Of a stretch of DNA of 50,317 nt, positions 33,851 to 42,751 are shown one piece after another. The notes under the pieces were generated by a model. That model searched no databases. It saw only the letters and a list, made by a program, of their open reading frames with translations, and had not been told where the DNA came from. The position numbers and the translations under genes were made by a program. Each line of letters begins with the position of its first letter. The first letter of the stretch is position 1. The DNA comes from Rhodocyclales bacterium RIFCSPLOWO2_02_FULL_63_24 (lineage in GTDB: Bacteria; Pseudomonadota; Gammaproteobacteria; Burkholderiales; Rhodocyclaceae): positions 12,296 to 62,612 of the forward strand of contig MHZX01000027.1 of NCBI GenBank assembly GCA_001828935.1. Direction: 5' to 3'.

Positions 33851-35338
33851 ATGACAGATACGATCCCACCTACGCCTGAAACCGAATCTCTTCGGGTTTC
33901 TTCTGATGCGGCCATGGCATTGTTCGCTGCCGCAGACACGTCGCCAGAGCGGCGCCGCGCCGCGCTCACGGTATTGATTGACGCCAAGCTTCTATCAAAG
34001 AGGGCTGATGACGCCGCTGTGGAAGCGGGTCGCTCTCATTTGCTTGATCAGGTGTTCAATGCCGAACTCCCGATGCATCGGCTCCTGGCTATTGCCGAGA
34101 CCATCCGCCTGGGACAGGTCCCGGGTCGGGGGGCCGCCGACATTGCCAAGCAATTGCAACCAGCATTCGTAGAGCAACTGCCATCGATGCAACTGCTGAG
34201 TGAGCCAAAAGATCGCCTGAACCTTGCCCGTGCATGTTCGCTGATGTCGGCTGACTGGTTGCACGACTACCTGGCAAACTCAATCGCCGAGGAAGAAGCA
34301 GGTGAGAAGGCGCGGGCCGAGATGATTGCGGCATTGCTGAATCGTGCTGACAGTTTGGCCGATGCCCTGAGGCGGCTGGCGACGGCCTTTGCAAGCTTGC
34401 GCCCTGGCACGGAATCGCCCGGCGACTCCGTTGCCCGACGGCTGACCCGAACCCTGTCTGCGCTGCGCGATGCGTTGATGGAAACCGAGCTTGAGGCTGG
34501 CGAAGAGTTGGGTAAGGCTCTATATGCGCTGGTCTCGGCGCCGCTGGCCGCAATAGGCCGTCCTCAGGAAGTACAAGTGCAGGTGGGTTTGTCCAAGGAG
34601 GCGTTGCTGGCGGTTCACGACATGGTACGCACCCGCATTTCAGTAGTGGCCGACCCGACGATGTACCGCGTCGTCGAGTATTGCCGCAAGCTTTGCGGCG
34701 GCGGCTCATGGCCAGTTGATTTGAAGAAGCCGTTGGATCGGCTGACGACGGACGTGACAGAAGCCTTGCTGCTCTTGGGGCGGCAGGGGCAATGTGATCA
34801 GGCGCTTCTGGGGCAATTGGATATTTTGTGCAGTCACCCCGAGCGCGCGCGATTTGTAGCACGCGAGCTGGCCAACAAGCACCCGGAATTACCGGAAGAT
34901 GTGCGCGGCTGGTTGGAACGGGGCCGCATGGTGGCCGTGCGTCAAGCCAGCGGCGCCGCAATCGAAGCTGCCGCGAGCAACGCCGATGAAAGTATCGGCC
35001 TGGCGCTGCAGGCAGCCAGACAGGCGCGGGCGCTGCGCGATAGCCTGCGCGAGCCTCTTGCTTCGAGTCTTGAGATTTATGAGCCTGCATTGGCCTCAGC
35101 CACCAAAGAATTGCTGGACCGCGTGCAGGTTCTTGCGGTACAGGTTGAACAAGCGGCCACCCTACGTGGGCTGGCTCTGTACGGCACGCCCGGCGAGGAC
35201 GTCGAAATGTCGACTAAGTTCTTCAGCGTTATCGGCAATACGCCCAAGCAGCGAATGACTGTCCGGCAACCCGCCGTGGTCCGTATGCGCGACGACGGCA
35301 CGATTGGCGAGGTAGTGACAAAAGGGCTTGTCGACTGA
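33851..35338 (+). CDS. Unknown helical partner of Hsp70-like protein, in BREX cassette
   Basis: A 495-residue protein I cannot assign to a named family. It is predominantly alpha-helical, Ala/Leu/Arg rich, with a short C-terminal region of different character: LYGTPGEDVEMSTKFFSVIGN, then RQPAVVRMRDDGTIGEVVTKGLVD, likely beta strands. No Walker, nuclease or membrane motif is visible. It lies 44 bp before the Hsp70-like gene, in the same direction, and both lie between the two pglX tails. The helical body plus beta C-terminus loosely recalls nucleotide exchange factors such as GrpE, but I cannot align it. The most likely role is a partner or regulator of the Hsp70-like ATPase. Confidence 0.8.
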   Translation: MTDTIPPTPETESLRVSSDAAMALFAAADTSPERRRAALTVLIDAKLLSKRADDAAVEAGRSHLLDQVFNAELPMHRLLAIAETIRLGQVPGRGAADIAKQLQPAFVEQLPSMQLLSEPKDRLNLARACSLMSADWLHDYLANSIAEEEAGEKARAEMIAALLNRADSLADALRRLATAFASLRPGTESPGDSVARRLTRTLSALRDALMETELEAGEELGKALYALVSAPLAAIGRPQEVQVQVGLSKEALLAVHDMVRTRISVVADPTMYRVVEYCRKLCGGGSWPVDLKKPLDRLTTDVTEALLLLGRQGQCDQALLGQLDILCSHPERARFVARELANKHPELPEDVRGWLERGRMVAVRQASGAAIEAAASNADESIGLALQAARQARALRDSLREPLASSLEIYEPALASATKELLDRVQVLAVQVEQAATLRGLALYGTPGEDVEMSTKFFSVIGNTPKQRMTVRQPAVVRMRDDGTIGEVVTKGLVD

Positions 35339-35382
35339 CAAGAACATCAGCAACGAATAGCAACCGTATCGAGGGAGACAAC

Positions 35383-37062
35383 GTGGACAACAAAATCGCC
35401 GCCGCATTGCTGGCAAGCCTTATGGAGCGTGTAGAGAGCGAGCAAACCATCGGGACCATGTCGTCGTTGGAACGCCGGGCGCTGCAATTGGCAATTCAGG
35501 CGCTTAGCAGCGGAGCCGATCTCACACCGGCCTCAGATACTGCTGATCCGCCGATAGTCGAAATCTTGCCAACGCTGCCGGATATAGAACTCGTGCTCGA
35601 CGCTGTCGAGCGCGAGACGCCTAGTGATCCCGGTGTATTACTGTGCCTTGATTTTGGGACCGCGATGTCCAAGGCATTTGCTTCTGTAACCCCGAATGAA
35701 CATCTCGACCTTGAGTTGGGTGCTGCGGCCGGTAGCAAGGGCTATACCTTGCCATCTTCCATATTTATCAGTGATGACGGCAAAGCCTATTTTGGCTTTG
35801 AAGCAATTGATCTCAGTCAGGATCTGGTCGACTCTGGTCGCGAGCGCCTTGATTCCATCAAGGGGTGGCTCAGCCTTCGCCGAGAGGGCAATCTGGATAG
35901 CGATGCTTGCTTGCTGCAACCTAAGCTGAATCCGACGGCATATAAGCTCACGCAAGGAGACATGATCCGTATCTACATGGCTTACTTGACAGATATGGCC
36001 GTTACCGCATTGGGCGGGTATGAAGTTGACGGGAAGGCGGTTGGGCGCTACGTAAAGAGACGCTTCGCTCGCCCGTGCTGGCCAGATGTGGCTCAGGCGC
36101 AATGGGCAGACAACCTCATGCGCTCGATGCTCGCTGAGTCACAAATCCTGGCTGACACATTCAGTGGACGCTGGGCCGGTGGTATTGACATTGCTGAATT
36201 GAAAGCAGCCGTCGAACAGATCAAGTTGCTGGGCAAGCGCCCCGACTATCTGATCGATGTTGGCATTCCTGAGCCAGTCGCTGTAGCAGCCGGGGTCATT
36301 GCAGACGGTGTGAATCTACGTGACGCATTCATGGTTGTAGATGTTGGCGCAGGCACAACCGACTTCGGGTTGTTCGTATCGACACGAATGTCCGACAACG
36401 AAGACGATGCACCGCGCATCTTCCAGATTCCAGCATCGATTCAAGGTCTGCTGCAAGCAGGTGACAAGGTCGACGGCATGTTACGCACCTTCATCGCACG
36501 CAAAGAGTCTGTTGACACAACCGACAATTCTGGGCGAATGATCCTAGCCGATTTGAACCGGCGTATTCGAGGCTTGAAGGAGGTGCTCTTCACAACCGAA
36601 AAGCTTGAGTACGCGTTGGCCGACGGCACGGTGGGGCACGTCACGCTCGACGATTTTCTGGCAGATGAAACGGTGAAGCGATTTGGTCTGGCAATTGACG
36701 CGGGATTTAAGAAGGCCCTTGAGGCGGTGGACGAGACCTGGCTACGCTGGCTTGCCATGGAGGGTGTTCGCATGCATGTAGTACTTACCGGCGGCAGTTC
36801 AGCACTGCCGATGATGAAGACCTTGGGCCAGGGAATGATTGAGGTCAAGGGATTCCGCATCCTGCGCGAGCAAGTCGACCCCAAACCCGTGTGGATGGAT
36901 GAGGTATCTGGCGAACTCACTGCTGTCTACCCGCAATTGGCTGTGGCAATTGGTGGAGCGGCAGAGAGCATGCCCGAGACCTTGACTGCTCCACCGGTAT
37001 TCGCCGGTGCGGGCGGCCGTAGCAGCTACGTTGCTGGTCGTCTTCAAATCTCTGGGATCTGA
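35383..37062 (+). CDS. Hsp70/actin-fold ATPase, in BREX cassette
   Basis: A 559-residue protein with a helical N-terminal extension of about 85 residues and an Hsp70-like nucleotide-binding domain: phosphate-1 loop LCLDFGTAMSKAFA (about residue 88), phosphate-2 loop VVDVGAGTTDFGLF (about 317) and the adenosine motif VVLTGGSSALPMM (about 468). It stops soon after the ATPase domain, so there is no DnaK-type substrate-binding domain. The GTG start has GAGGGAG a few bases upstream. Base composition is lower in GC than brxB or brxC. It is not a known BREX core gene; the placement suggests it modifies or adds to the BREX response. Confidence 0.85.
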   Translation: MDNKIAAALLASLMERVESEQTIGTMSSLERRALQLAIQALSSGADLTPASDTADPPIVEILPTLPDIELVLDAVERETPSDPGVLLCLDFGTAMSKAFASVTPNEHLDLELGAAAGSKGYTLPSSIFISDDGKAYFGFEAIDLSQDLVDSGRERLDSIKGWLSLRREGNLDSDACLLQPKLNPTAYKLTQGDMIRIYMAYLTDMAVTALGGYEVDGKAVGRYVKRRFARPCWPDVAQAQWADNLMRSMLAESQILADTFSGRWAGGIDIAELKAAVEQIKLLGKRPDYLIDVGIPEPVAVAAGVIADGVNLRDAFMVVDVGAGTTDFGLFVSTRMSDNEDDAPRIFQIPASIQGLLQAGDKVDGMLRTFIARKESVDTTDNSGRMILADLNRRIRGLKEVLFTTEKLEYALADGTVGHVTLDDFLADETVKRFGLAIDAGFKKALEAVDETWLRWLAMEGVRMHVVLTGGSSALPMMKTLGQGMIEVKGFRILREQVDPKPVWMDEVSGELTAVYPQLAVAIGGAAESMPETLTAPPVFAGAGGRSSYVAGRLQISGI

Positions 37063-37065
37063 AGC

Positions 37066-37140
37066 ATGAACTTGAATCGCTGGAACGATTGCCACTACAG
37101 TAACGCCGTCAAACAGGCCGCAAGGGCATCGAGAAAATGA
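37066..37140 (+). pseudogene. Duplicated pglX C-terminus (24 codons)
   Basis: ATG at 37066 opens a 24-codon frame reading NRWNDCHYSNAVKQAARASRK, which matches the present pglX end (NRWNDCHYSN...) and then diverges. Its TGA overlaps the next ATG by ATGA, as expected if the ancestral pglX ended here and was coupled to the DUF1016 gene. It is a remnant scar, possibly still translated as a short peptide. Confidence 0.85.
37081..37100. repeat. 20-bp direct repeat in pglX remnant, copy 2
   Basis: Exact copy of 33726-33745. Recombination between the two would remove the helical/Hsp70-like cassette and leave an intact pglX joined to the DUF1016 gene. Confidence 0.93.
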
Positions 37141-38303
37141 CAGTCAAGAAGAAAACCGCCACGCCAACAGCGAAAGCGCCCAGCAAGCCCGCTAAAAAGC
37201 CGGCTGGCAAGGCGCTCGCGAACACCGGTGAAGACCCGACCACAGTTTCAAAAGCCGTGACCGCACCTGCCCTGCTGCTGTCCGAGCTGCGGACGCTGAT
37301 TTTGACCACGCGGCAAAACGTGGCGCAGGTTGTCAACTCCGCGCTGGCGGCGCTTTATTGGGAAATTGGCCGGCGCATTCGGCAGGACGTGTTGAAGTCA
37401 AAGCGTGCCGACTACGGCGAAAAGATTGTCGCTGCACTGGGGCGACAATTGGAGCAAGAGTTTGGCCGGGGCTTTGGCGAGAAGAACTTGCATCGCATGA
37501 TCCAGTTCGCAGTGGTTTTTCCTGATGAAAAGATTGTCGCCGCACTGCGGCGACAATTGGGTTGGACCCACTTCAAAGCCATCATCCCGATGGCCGATCC
37601 GCTGAAACGCGACTTCTACGCCGAAATGTGCCGGGTCGAGCAATGGAGCACACGAACGCTGGAGAAGAAGATCGGCGGGATGCTCTACGAGCGCACCGCG
37701 CTGTCAAAAAAGCCCGAGAAACTCGCGGCAATGGAACTGAAACAACTTCGCGAAGAAGACAAACTGACGCCGGACCTGGTCTTTCGCGATCCCTATCTGC
37801 TGGACTTCCTTGGGCTGAAAGACACGTACTCGGAAAAAGATCTGGAGTCAGCCATTCTGCGCGAGATCGAGGCGTTCATTCTCGAACTCGGGGTGGGTTT
37901 TGCCTTCGTCGAGCGCCAGAAGCGAATGCATATTGATCACAAGGATTACTACCTCGACCTGTTGTTCTATCACCGGCATCTGCGGCGGCTCGTGGCGATT
38001 GAATTGAAGCTGGAAGAGTTCAAGCCGGGCGACAAAGGGCAGATGGAGCTTTATCTGAAATGGCTCGACCGCTACGAACGCAAGGAGGGCGAGGGCAAAC
38101 CCATCGGCTTGATCCTCTGCGCGGGAAAGCTGCACGAGACTATTGAACTGCTGGACCTGGAACAGAGTGGCATCCAGGTTTCATCGTATTGGACCGAAAT
38201 CCTGCCGAAGAAAGAGCTGGAGCGAAAGCTGCACGATGCCGTCCGACTGGCACGGGCGCGACTGCCCGTCACGCTTGCCGGCACCCTCGAAGATTTGCCA
38301 TGA
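37137..38303 (+). CDS. DUF1016 (YhcG-type) PDDEXK nuclease-domain protein in BREX operon
   Basis: A 388-residue protein with a Lys/Ala/Pro-rich disordered N-terminus (residues 1-40), a DUF1016 N-terminal domain (LYWEIGRRIRQDVL; FGRGFGEKNLHRMIQF; SWSHFK-type WTHFKAIIP) and a C-terminal PD-(D/E)xK nuclease domain with the acidic residue in YYLDLLFY (about residue 273) and VAIELKLEEF (E and K, about 289-291). YhcG-like proteins are predicted endonucleases. It overlaps pglZ by ATGA and is coupled upstream to the pglX remnant, so it is a built-in part of this BREX operon. Two 34-bp near-identical segments lie inside it. Confidence 0.88.
   Translation: MTVKKKTATPTAKAPSKPAKKPAGKALANTGEDPTTVSKAVTAPALLLSELRTLILTTRQNVAQVVNSALAALYWEIGRRIRQDVLKSKRADYGEKIVAALGRQLEQEFGRGFGEKNLHRMIQFAVVFPDEKIVAALRRQLGWTHFKAIIPMADPLKRDFYAEMCRVEQWSTRTLEKKIGGMLYERTALSKKPEKLAAMELKQLREEDKLTPDLVFRDPYLLDFLGLKDTYSEKDLESAILREIEAFILELGVGFAFVERQKRMHIDHKDYYLDLLFYHRHLRRLVAIELKLEEFKPGDKGQMELYLKWLDRYERKEGEGKPIGLILCAGKLHETIELLDLEQSGIQVSSYWTEILPKKELERKLHDAVRLARARLPVTLAGTLEDLP
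37419..37452. repeat. 34-bp intragenic repeat in DUF1016 gene, copy 1
   Basis: Matches 37527-37560 at 32 of 34 bases and encodes EKIVAALGRQL against EKIVAALRRQL. Both protein segments are typical of the family, so it probably reflects an old internal similarity kept alike by gene conversion rather than a recent insertion. Confidence 0.7.
37527..37560. repeat. 34-bp intragenic repeat in DUF1016 gene, copy 2
   Basis: Second copy of the 37419-37452 segment, 108 bp downstream (36 codons), in the same frame. Confidence 0.7.
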
Positions 38304-40624
38304 GTGAAACCCTTTCCCAACGCCTCGTCGCGGCCCTGCGGGCCACCGCCCAGTCCTATGCCGCCGGCGATCAGGTGGCGCCCTGCGCGGTACTGTGGAC
38401 TGATCCCGAACGCTTGTGGGAAGGCGTCATGCCGGCGCTACAGGCGATGCTGCCGGAGCTGTTTCTGTTCGGCAGTTACGCACCGGATCAGCGCACGGGG
38501 CCGGCGCTGTGGCTGCGCTGCATCGAGGCGCGCGTGGTGGATGGTGCGCCGTCGGCGGTAACCACCCCGATTTTTTACCTGCCGGGCATCAGCCGCGAAA
38601 AGCTGCTGACCGCAGAGGATTGCCCTTCGGCGCTCGCCGCGCTGGTGGAGTTGCAGTATCGCGGCGCGATGTGGCTGCATGTGAACGGCAAGGAATGGAC
38701 GCCCTTCGCCTTTCTGGTTTCCAAACACGGTGGCCTCGACCTCGATGTCGCCAAAGACCAGGCGGCGCTCGACGCGCTGGCCGGCGCGCTGCCCTCGCTG
38801 ATGGCCGAGCCGATCAAGCTGTTGCAGGGCCGGCGGCTGGATTCTGAATTTTTCAACGGGCTGGTGGCGCCCGATGCCACGGGCCTGCTGCTGCGCTGGC
38901 TCAGCGATCCAGATGCCTTCAAGCAAGGTCACTCTGACGCCGAATGGAAGGCCTTCTGCCAGCAATGCAAGGCAGAGGCCGGCTTTGATCCGGTCAAGGA
39001 CGGTCCACTCAAGGCGGCGGGCTTGCTCGCAGCGCGGGCAAGTCATTGGAGTAAGGTCTGGCTGCGATTTGCCGAGGCGCCGGCGAATTATCCCGGCATC
39101 GTGGAATGGCTGAAGCGGGCAGCGCCGAAAAACCCCGGCATGTTCGATTCCGCCGAGGTCTGGCCGAATATCAACGAAAGTGAAGAGCGGGCCTTGCAGC
39201 AGGCACTGGAGTCGCTGGTGGATCGGCCGCAGGACGAGGTGACTGGCCGGGTTGCTGAACTGGAAGCGCAGCACGCAGAGCGGCGCGCTTACCCATGGCA
39301 GAAGCTGGGACTCAGCCCGCTGGCGACGGCGCTGGCACCGCTGGCGCAACTGGCAGTGTTGTGCCAGAGCGCACCCGGCGCGCCGACGCCCGAGACGTAT
39401 GCCGCCGTTTATGCCAGCGACGGCTGGCGCGTCGATGCCGCCGCCCTGGCCACCATGGCGGCCTGCGGCTCGCCGGAGCAACACGGTGCGGTGCTGGGAA
39501 CGCTACGGGCCGTCTATCTGCCGTGGCTGGAAAACACCGCCCGCCACCTGCAACAACTCATTCACGCCAATGGACAGTCGGTTGCCAAGAGAGCCAAGCC
39601 CATTGAACCGGCGGTGGGGCGACTCGTCGTGTTTGCCGACGGATTGCGGATGGACGTGGCCCAGCAGTTGGCCGGGAAACTGGCGGCGGCGGGGATTGAA
39701 TCCACACAGGACTGGGAGTGGTCGGCCATTCCGTCGGTGACGGCGACCGCCAAGCCGGCTGCGTCGCCGCTAGCCGATGCCGTTCAGGGCGGCGACGCCA
39801 GCGACGAGTTCGCCGCGCGGTTGGCGTCCACCGGGCAGCCGCTGACGCAGGATCGTTTCGTGACCGCACTGAAGGAACACGGGTGGCAGGTTCTTGGTTC
39901 AGATGAAACCGGAGACCCGACTGGCTCGGCCTGGACAGAAGCCGGCGCCCTCGACAAGCGCGGTCACACGGAAGGATGGAAACTGGCGCGCAGCGTTGAT
40001 ACAGAAGTGGGCGATCTGGTCAGCCGGATCGGCGCGCTGCTCAAGGCCGGCTGGACGGAGGTCGTGGTGGTGACGGATCATGGCTGGCTGCTGGTGCCCA
40101 ATGGTCTGCCGAAGGTTGAGTTGAAGGCGTTTCTGACGGAAACCCGCTGGAGCCGTTGCGCCGCGTTGAAGGCCGAGGCGCAAACCGATGCGCTGGCGTT
40201 CAAGTGGCACTGGAACTCGCAAGTCATGATGGCCAGCCCACCCGGCGCCGGCAGCTTCCGCGCCGGCATCGAGTATTCGCACGGCGGCGTATCGCTGCAG
40301 GAAATGGTGACTCCGGTACTTCGCGTGACGGCCACGCAGCCTGCCAGAGGTTCAGCCCGGCTGATGGAGGCGAAGTGGACCGGCGCGAAATGCCGCGTGT
40401 CGGTGGGAGGACAGTGTGCCGGCGTGCGCGTGGATGTTCGCAGCAGCCAGACCGATCCGAATACTTCGCTACTGGCGGACAAACAGGCACGCGAAACCAC
40501 GGCCGATGGCAAGGTAACGGTGTTCCTGGAAAACGATGCCGACATCGGCAACCAGGCCGAGATTGTTTTGCTGGATTCTTCCGGGCAGGTGATTCATTCC
40601 CTGCCCACCATACTTGGAAATTGA
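38300..40624 (+). CDS. pglZ: BREX phosphatase-domain protein PglZ
   Basis: Core BREX protein of the alkaline phosphatase superfamily. A 774-residue protein: an N-terminal region (CAVLWTDPERLWEGVMPAL; FLFGSYAPDQRTGPALWLRC), a helical middle, the metal-binding motif VVFADGLRMDVAQQL (about residue 443) and VVVTDHGWLLVPNGLP (about 590), then a C-terminal beta-rich tail (CAGVRVDVRSSQ; VTVFLENDADIGNQAEIVLLDSSGQVI). The N-terminus is typical of the type 1 PglZ family. It overlaps the DUF1016 gene by ATGA. Required for BREX defence; its substrate is unknown. Confidence 0.92.
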   Translation: MSETLSQRLVAALRATAQSYAAGDQVAPCAVLWTDPERLWEGVMPALQAMLPELFLFGSYAPDQRTGPALWLRCIEARVVDGAPSAVTTPIFYLPGISREKLLTAEDCPSALAALVELQYRGAMWLHVNGKEWTPFAFLVSKHGGLDLDVAKDQAALDALAGALPSLMAEPIKLLQGRRLDSEFFNGLVAPDATGLLLRWLSDPDAFKQGHSDAEWKAFCQQCKAEAGFDPVKDGPLKAAGLLAARASHWSKVWLRFAEAPANYPGIVEWLKRAAPKNPGMFDSAEVWPNINESEERALQQALESLVDRPQDEVTGRVAELEAQHAERRAYPWQKLGLSPLATALAPLAQLAVLCQSAPGAPTPETYAAVYASDGWRVDAAALATMAACGSPEQHGAVLGTLRAVYLPWLENTARHLQQLIHANGQSVAKRAKPIEPAVGRLVVFADGLRMDVAQQLAGKLAAAGIESTQDWEWSAIPSVTATAKPAASPLADAVQGGDASDEFAARLASTGQPLTQDRFVTALKEHGWQVLGSDETGDPTGSAWTEAGALDKRGHTEGWKLARSVDTEVGDLVSRIGALLKAGWTEVVVVTDHGWLLVPNGLPKVELKAFLTETRWSRCAALKAEAQTDALAFKWHWNSQVMMASPPGAGSFRAGIEYSHGGVSLQEMVTPVLRVTATQPARGSARLMEAKWTGAKCRVSVGGQCAGVRVDVRSSQTDPNTSLLADKQARETTADGKVTVFLENDADIGNQAEIVLLDSSGQVIHSLPTILGN

Positions 40625-40628
40625 CCCT

Positions 40629-42692
40629 ATGAGCCAACCTGTCAGCCAAACACTGGACCCCATCGATACGATTGCCACCAAGGCCTTTGAAGGCTATGTG
40701 GTGCGCAAGGATCTGGTGCGCAAATTCAAGGGGCAGTATCCCGTTCCCACCTACGTGGCGGAATTTCTGCTGGGCCGCTACTGCGCCTCGGTGGATGAGG
40801 AGGAAATCGCCGAAGGCCTGAAGATTGTCGAGCGCCAACTTGGCGAAAAAACCATCCGCGCCGGCGAGCATGAACTGTTCAAGGCACGCGCCAAGGAAAA
40901 GGGGCACGTCAAGCTGATCGACATCATCACCGCCCGACTGGATGCCGGATCGGATTCCTTCGTGGCCACCTTGCCGAGCCTGCAACTGAAAGACGTGCGC
41001 ATCGACGAGGCAAGAGTCCATGCCAATGAACGGATGCTGACAGGCGGATTCTATGCAGAGGTGGAACTTGCCTACGACCCGACCATCGCGCAGGAAAAAA
41101 ATGGGCGCCCGTTCGGTATTGATTCGCTGCGCGAGATTCAGTTGTCCAAGCGCGAGGTGCTGCCGGCGCTCTACCAGGGCCGCGAGGCGTTTGCCACCGA
41201 GGAATGGAAGGATTTCCTGATCCGCAGCATCGGCATGGAACCGGAACAACTCACGCCCCGTGCCCGCGACATGATGCTGCTGCGCATGGTGCCGTTCGTC
41301 GAGCGCAACTACAACCTGGTGGAACTGGGGCCACGCGGCACCGGCAAGAGCCACCTGTTCCAGCAGGTCTCGCCTTATGCTCATTTGATCTCGGGTGGCA
41401 AGGCGACGGTAGCGCGCATGTTCGTCAATAATCAAAACGGCCAGCGCGGCCTGGTCTGCCAGTATGACGTGGTCTGCTTCGATGAAATCTCTGGCGTCTC
41501 CTTTGATCAGAAGGATGGCGTGAACATCATGAAGGGCTACATGGAGTCCGGCGAGTTCAGTCGCGGCAAGGAGAGCATCCGCGCCGATGGCGGCGTGGTG
41601 ATGGTGGGCAACTTCGACGTGGACGTGCAGCATCAGCAGCGGGTGGGTCATCTGTTCGGCCCGCTGCCACCCGAGATGCGTGACGACACCGCTTTCATGG
41701 ACCGCATCCACGCCTACCTGCCGGGCTGGGATCTGCCAAAGGTCAACCGCGATCTGCTGACCAATCATTTCGGTCTGGTCAGCGACTTTTTATCCGAATG
41801 CTGGAACCAGTTGCGGCGCCAGAGCCGGCAGAACATTTTCCAGGGGCGCATTCATCTGGGCGGCGCATTGAGCGGACGTGACACCACCGGCGTGCAGAAG
41901 ACCGTCAGCGGCTTGATCAAGCTGGTGTCACCCAATCCGGAGATTCCCGTTTCCGACGAGGTGCTGGAGTGGGCGCTGCGTCTGGCGCTCGAGTGCCGCC
42001 GCCGGGTCAAGGAACAGCAAAAACGCATCGGGTCCGCCGAGTTTCGCAACACCCAGTTCAGCTATTCGATGGGCGAAGACGGCGTGGAAAAGTTTGTGGC
42101 GACGCCAGAGCTTTACAGCGAGAACAGCATCGGCAGCGACCCGCTGCCGCCGGGCCAGGTCTGGGTTATATCGGCCGGTGGCGGCGACGAAAATCCGGGG
42201 CTGTATCAGGTGGACATCACCGAAGGCCCGGGCAGCGGCGTGAAGATTCTGAACCAGCCGGCACCGCCACCCTTCAGGGAAAGCGTCCGCTGCGCGGAGC
42301 AGAACCTCTATACACGGGCGAAGGAACTGGTCGGCGACCGCGAACCACGCCAGCACGAGTTTTCGGTGCAACTGCGCGCGTTCGACAGCGCCAAGAGCGG
42401 CTCGGCGGTCGGCGTCGCCGTACTGCTCGCGCTGTGTTCGTCGCTGCTGCAGAAGAGCATCAAGGGCGGTCTGGCTGTCACTGGTGGCCTGAACCTGGGC
42501 GGATCCCTCGAAACCATCTTCAACCCCGTTGCCGTGGTTGAAACCGCCATCGAGAAAGGTGCTGGCAGCATCCTGATGCCGATCAGCAGCCGGCGGCAAT
42601 TGAACGACCTGCCCGACGATCTGGCCGCCAAGATCACCATCCACTACTACCTCGATTCGCGCGATGCGTTGCTGAAGGCGTTGGCGATTTGA
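40629..42692 (+). CDS. brxL: BREX Lon-like AAA+ protein BrxL
   Basis: Last BREX core gene. A 687-residue protein: N-terminal domain of about 200 residues, AAA+ domain with Walker A LGPRGTGKSHLFQQV (about residue 236) and Walker B YDVVCFDEISGVSF, and a C-terminal Lon-protease-like domain (DSAKSGSAVGVAVLLALCSSLL; LGGSLETIFNPVAVVETAIEKGAGSILMP). By eye the Ser of the Lon dyad may be present, but the Lys expected in the GGLKEK-type position is replaced in FNPVAVV. This fits the view that BrxL acts as a DNA-bound AAA+ assembly rather than a protease. ATG at 40629 follows the pglZ stop by 4 bp. Confidence 0.92.
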   Translation: MSQPVSQTLDPIDTIATKAFEGYVVRKDLVRKFKGQYPVPTYVAEFLLGRYCASVDEEEIAEGLKIVERQLGEKTIRAGEHELFKARAKEKGHVKLIDIITARLDAGSDSFVATLPSLQLKDVRIDEARVHANERMLTGGFYAEVELAYDPTIAQEKNGRPFGIDSLREIQLSKREVLPALYQGREAFATEEWKDFLIRSIGMEPEQLTPRARDMMLLRMVPFVERNYNLVELGPRGTGKSHLFQQVSPYAHLISGGKATVARMFVNNQNGQRGLVCQYDVVCFDEISGVSFDQKDGVNIMKGYMESGEFSRGKESIRADGGVVMVGNFDVDVQHQQRVGHLFGPLPPEMRDDTAFMDRIHAYLPGWDLPKVNRDLLTNHFGLVSDFLSECWNQLRRQSRQNIFQGRIHLGGALSGRDTTGVQKTVSGLIKLVSPNPEIPVSDEVLEWALRLALECRRRVKEQQKRIGSAEFRNTQFSYSMGEDGVEKFVATPELYSENSIGSDPLPPGQVWVISAGGGDENPGLYQVDITEGPGSGVKILNQPAPPPFRESVRCAEQNLYTRAKELVGDREPRQHEFSVQLRAFDSAKSGSAVGVAVLLALCSSLLQKSIKGGLAVTGGLNLGGSLETIFNPVAVVETAIEKGAGSILMPISSRRQLNDLPDDLAAKITIHYYLDSRDALLKALAI

Positions 42693-42751
42693 ACTGCATT
42701 GCTGACGGCTTCGACGATAGTATTCAGCGTGCCGCTACTTATGGAGTCAGC

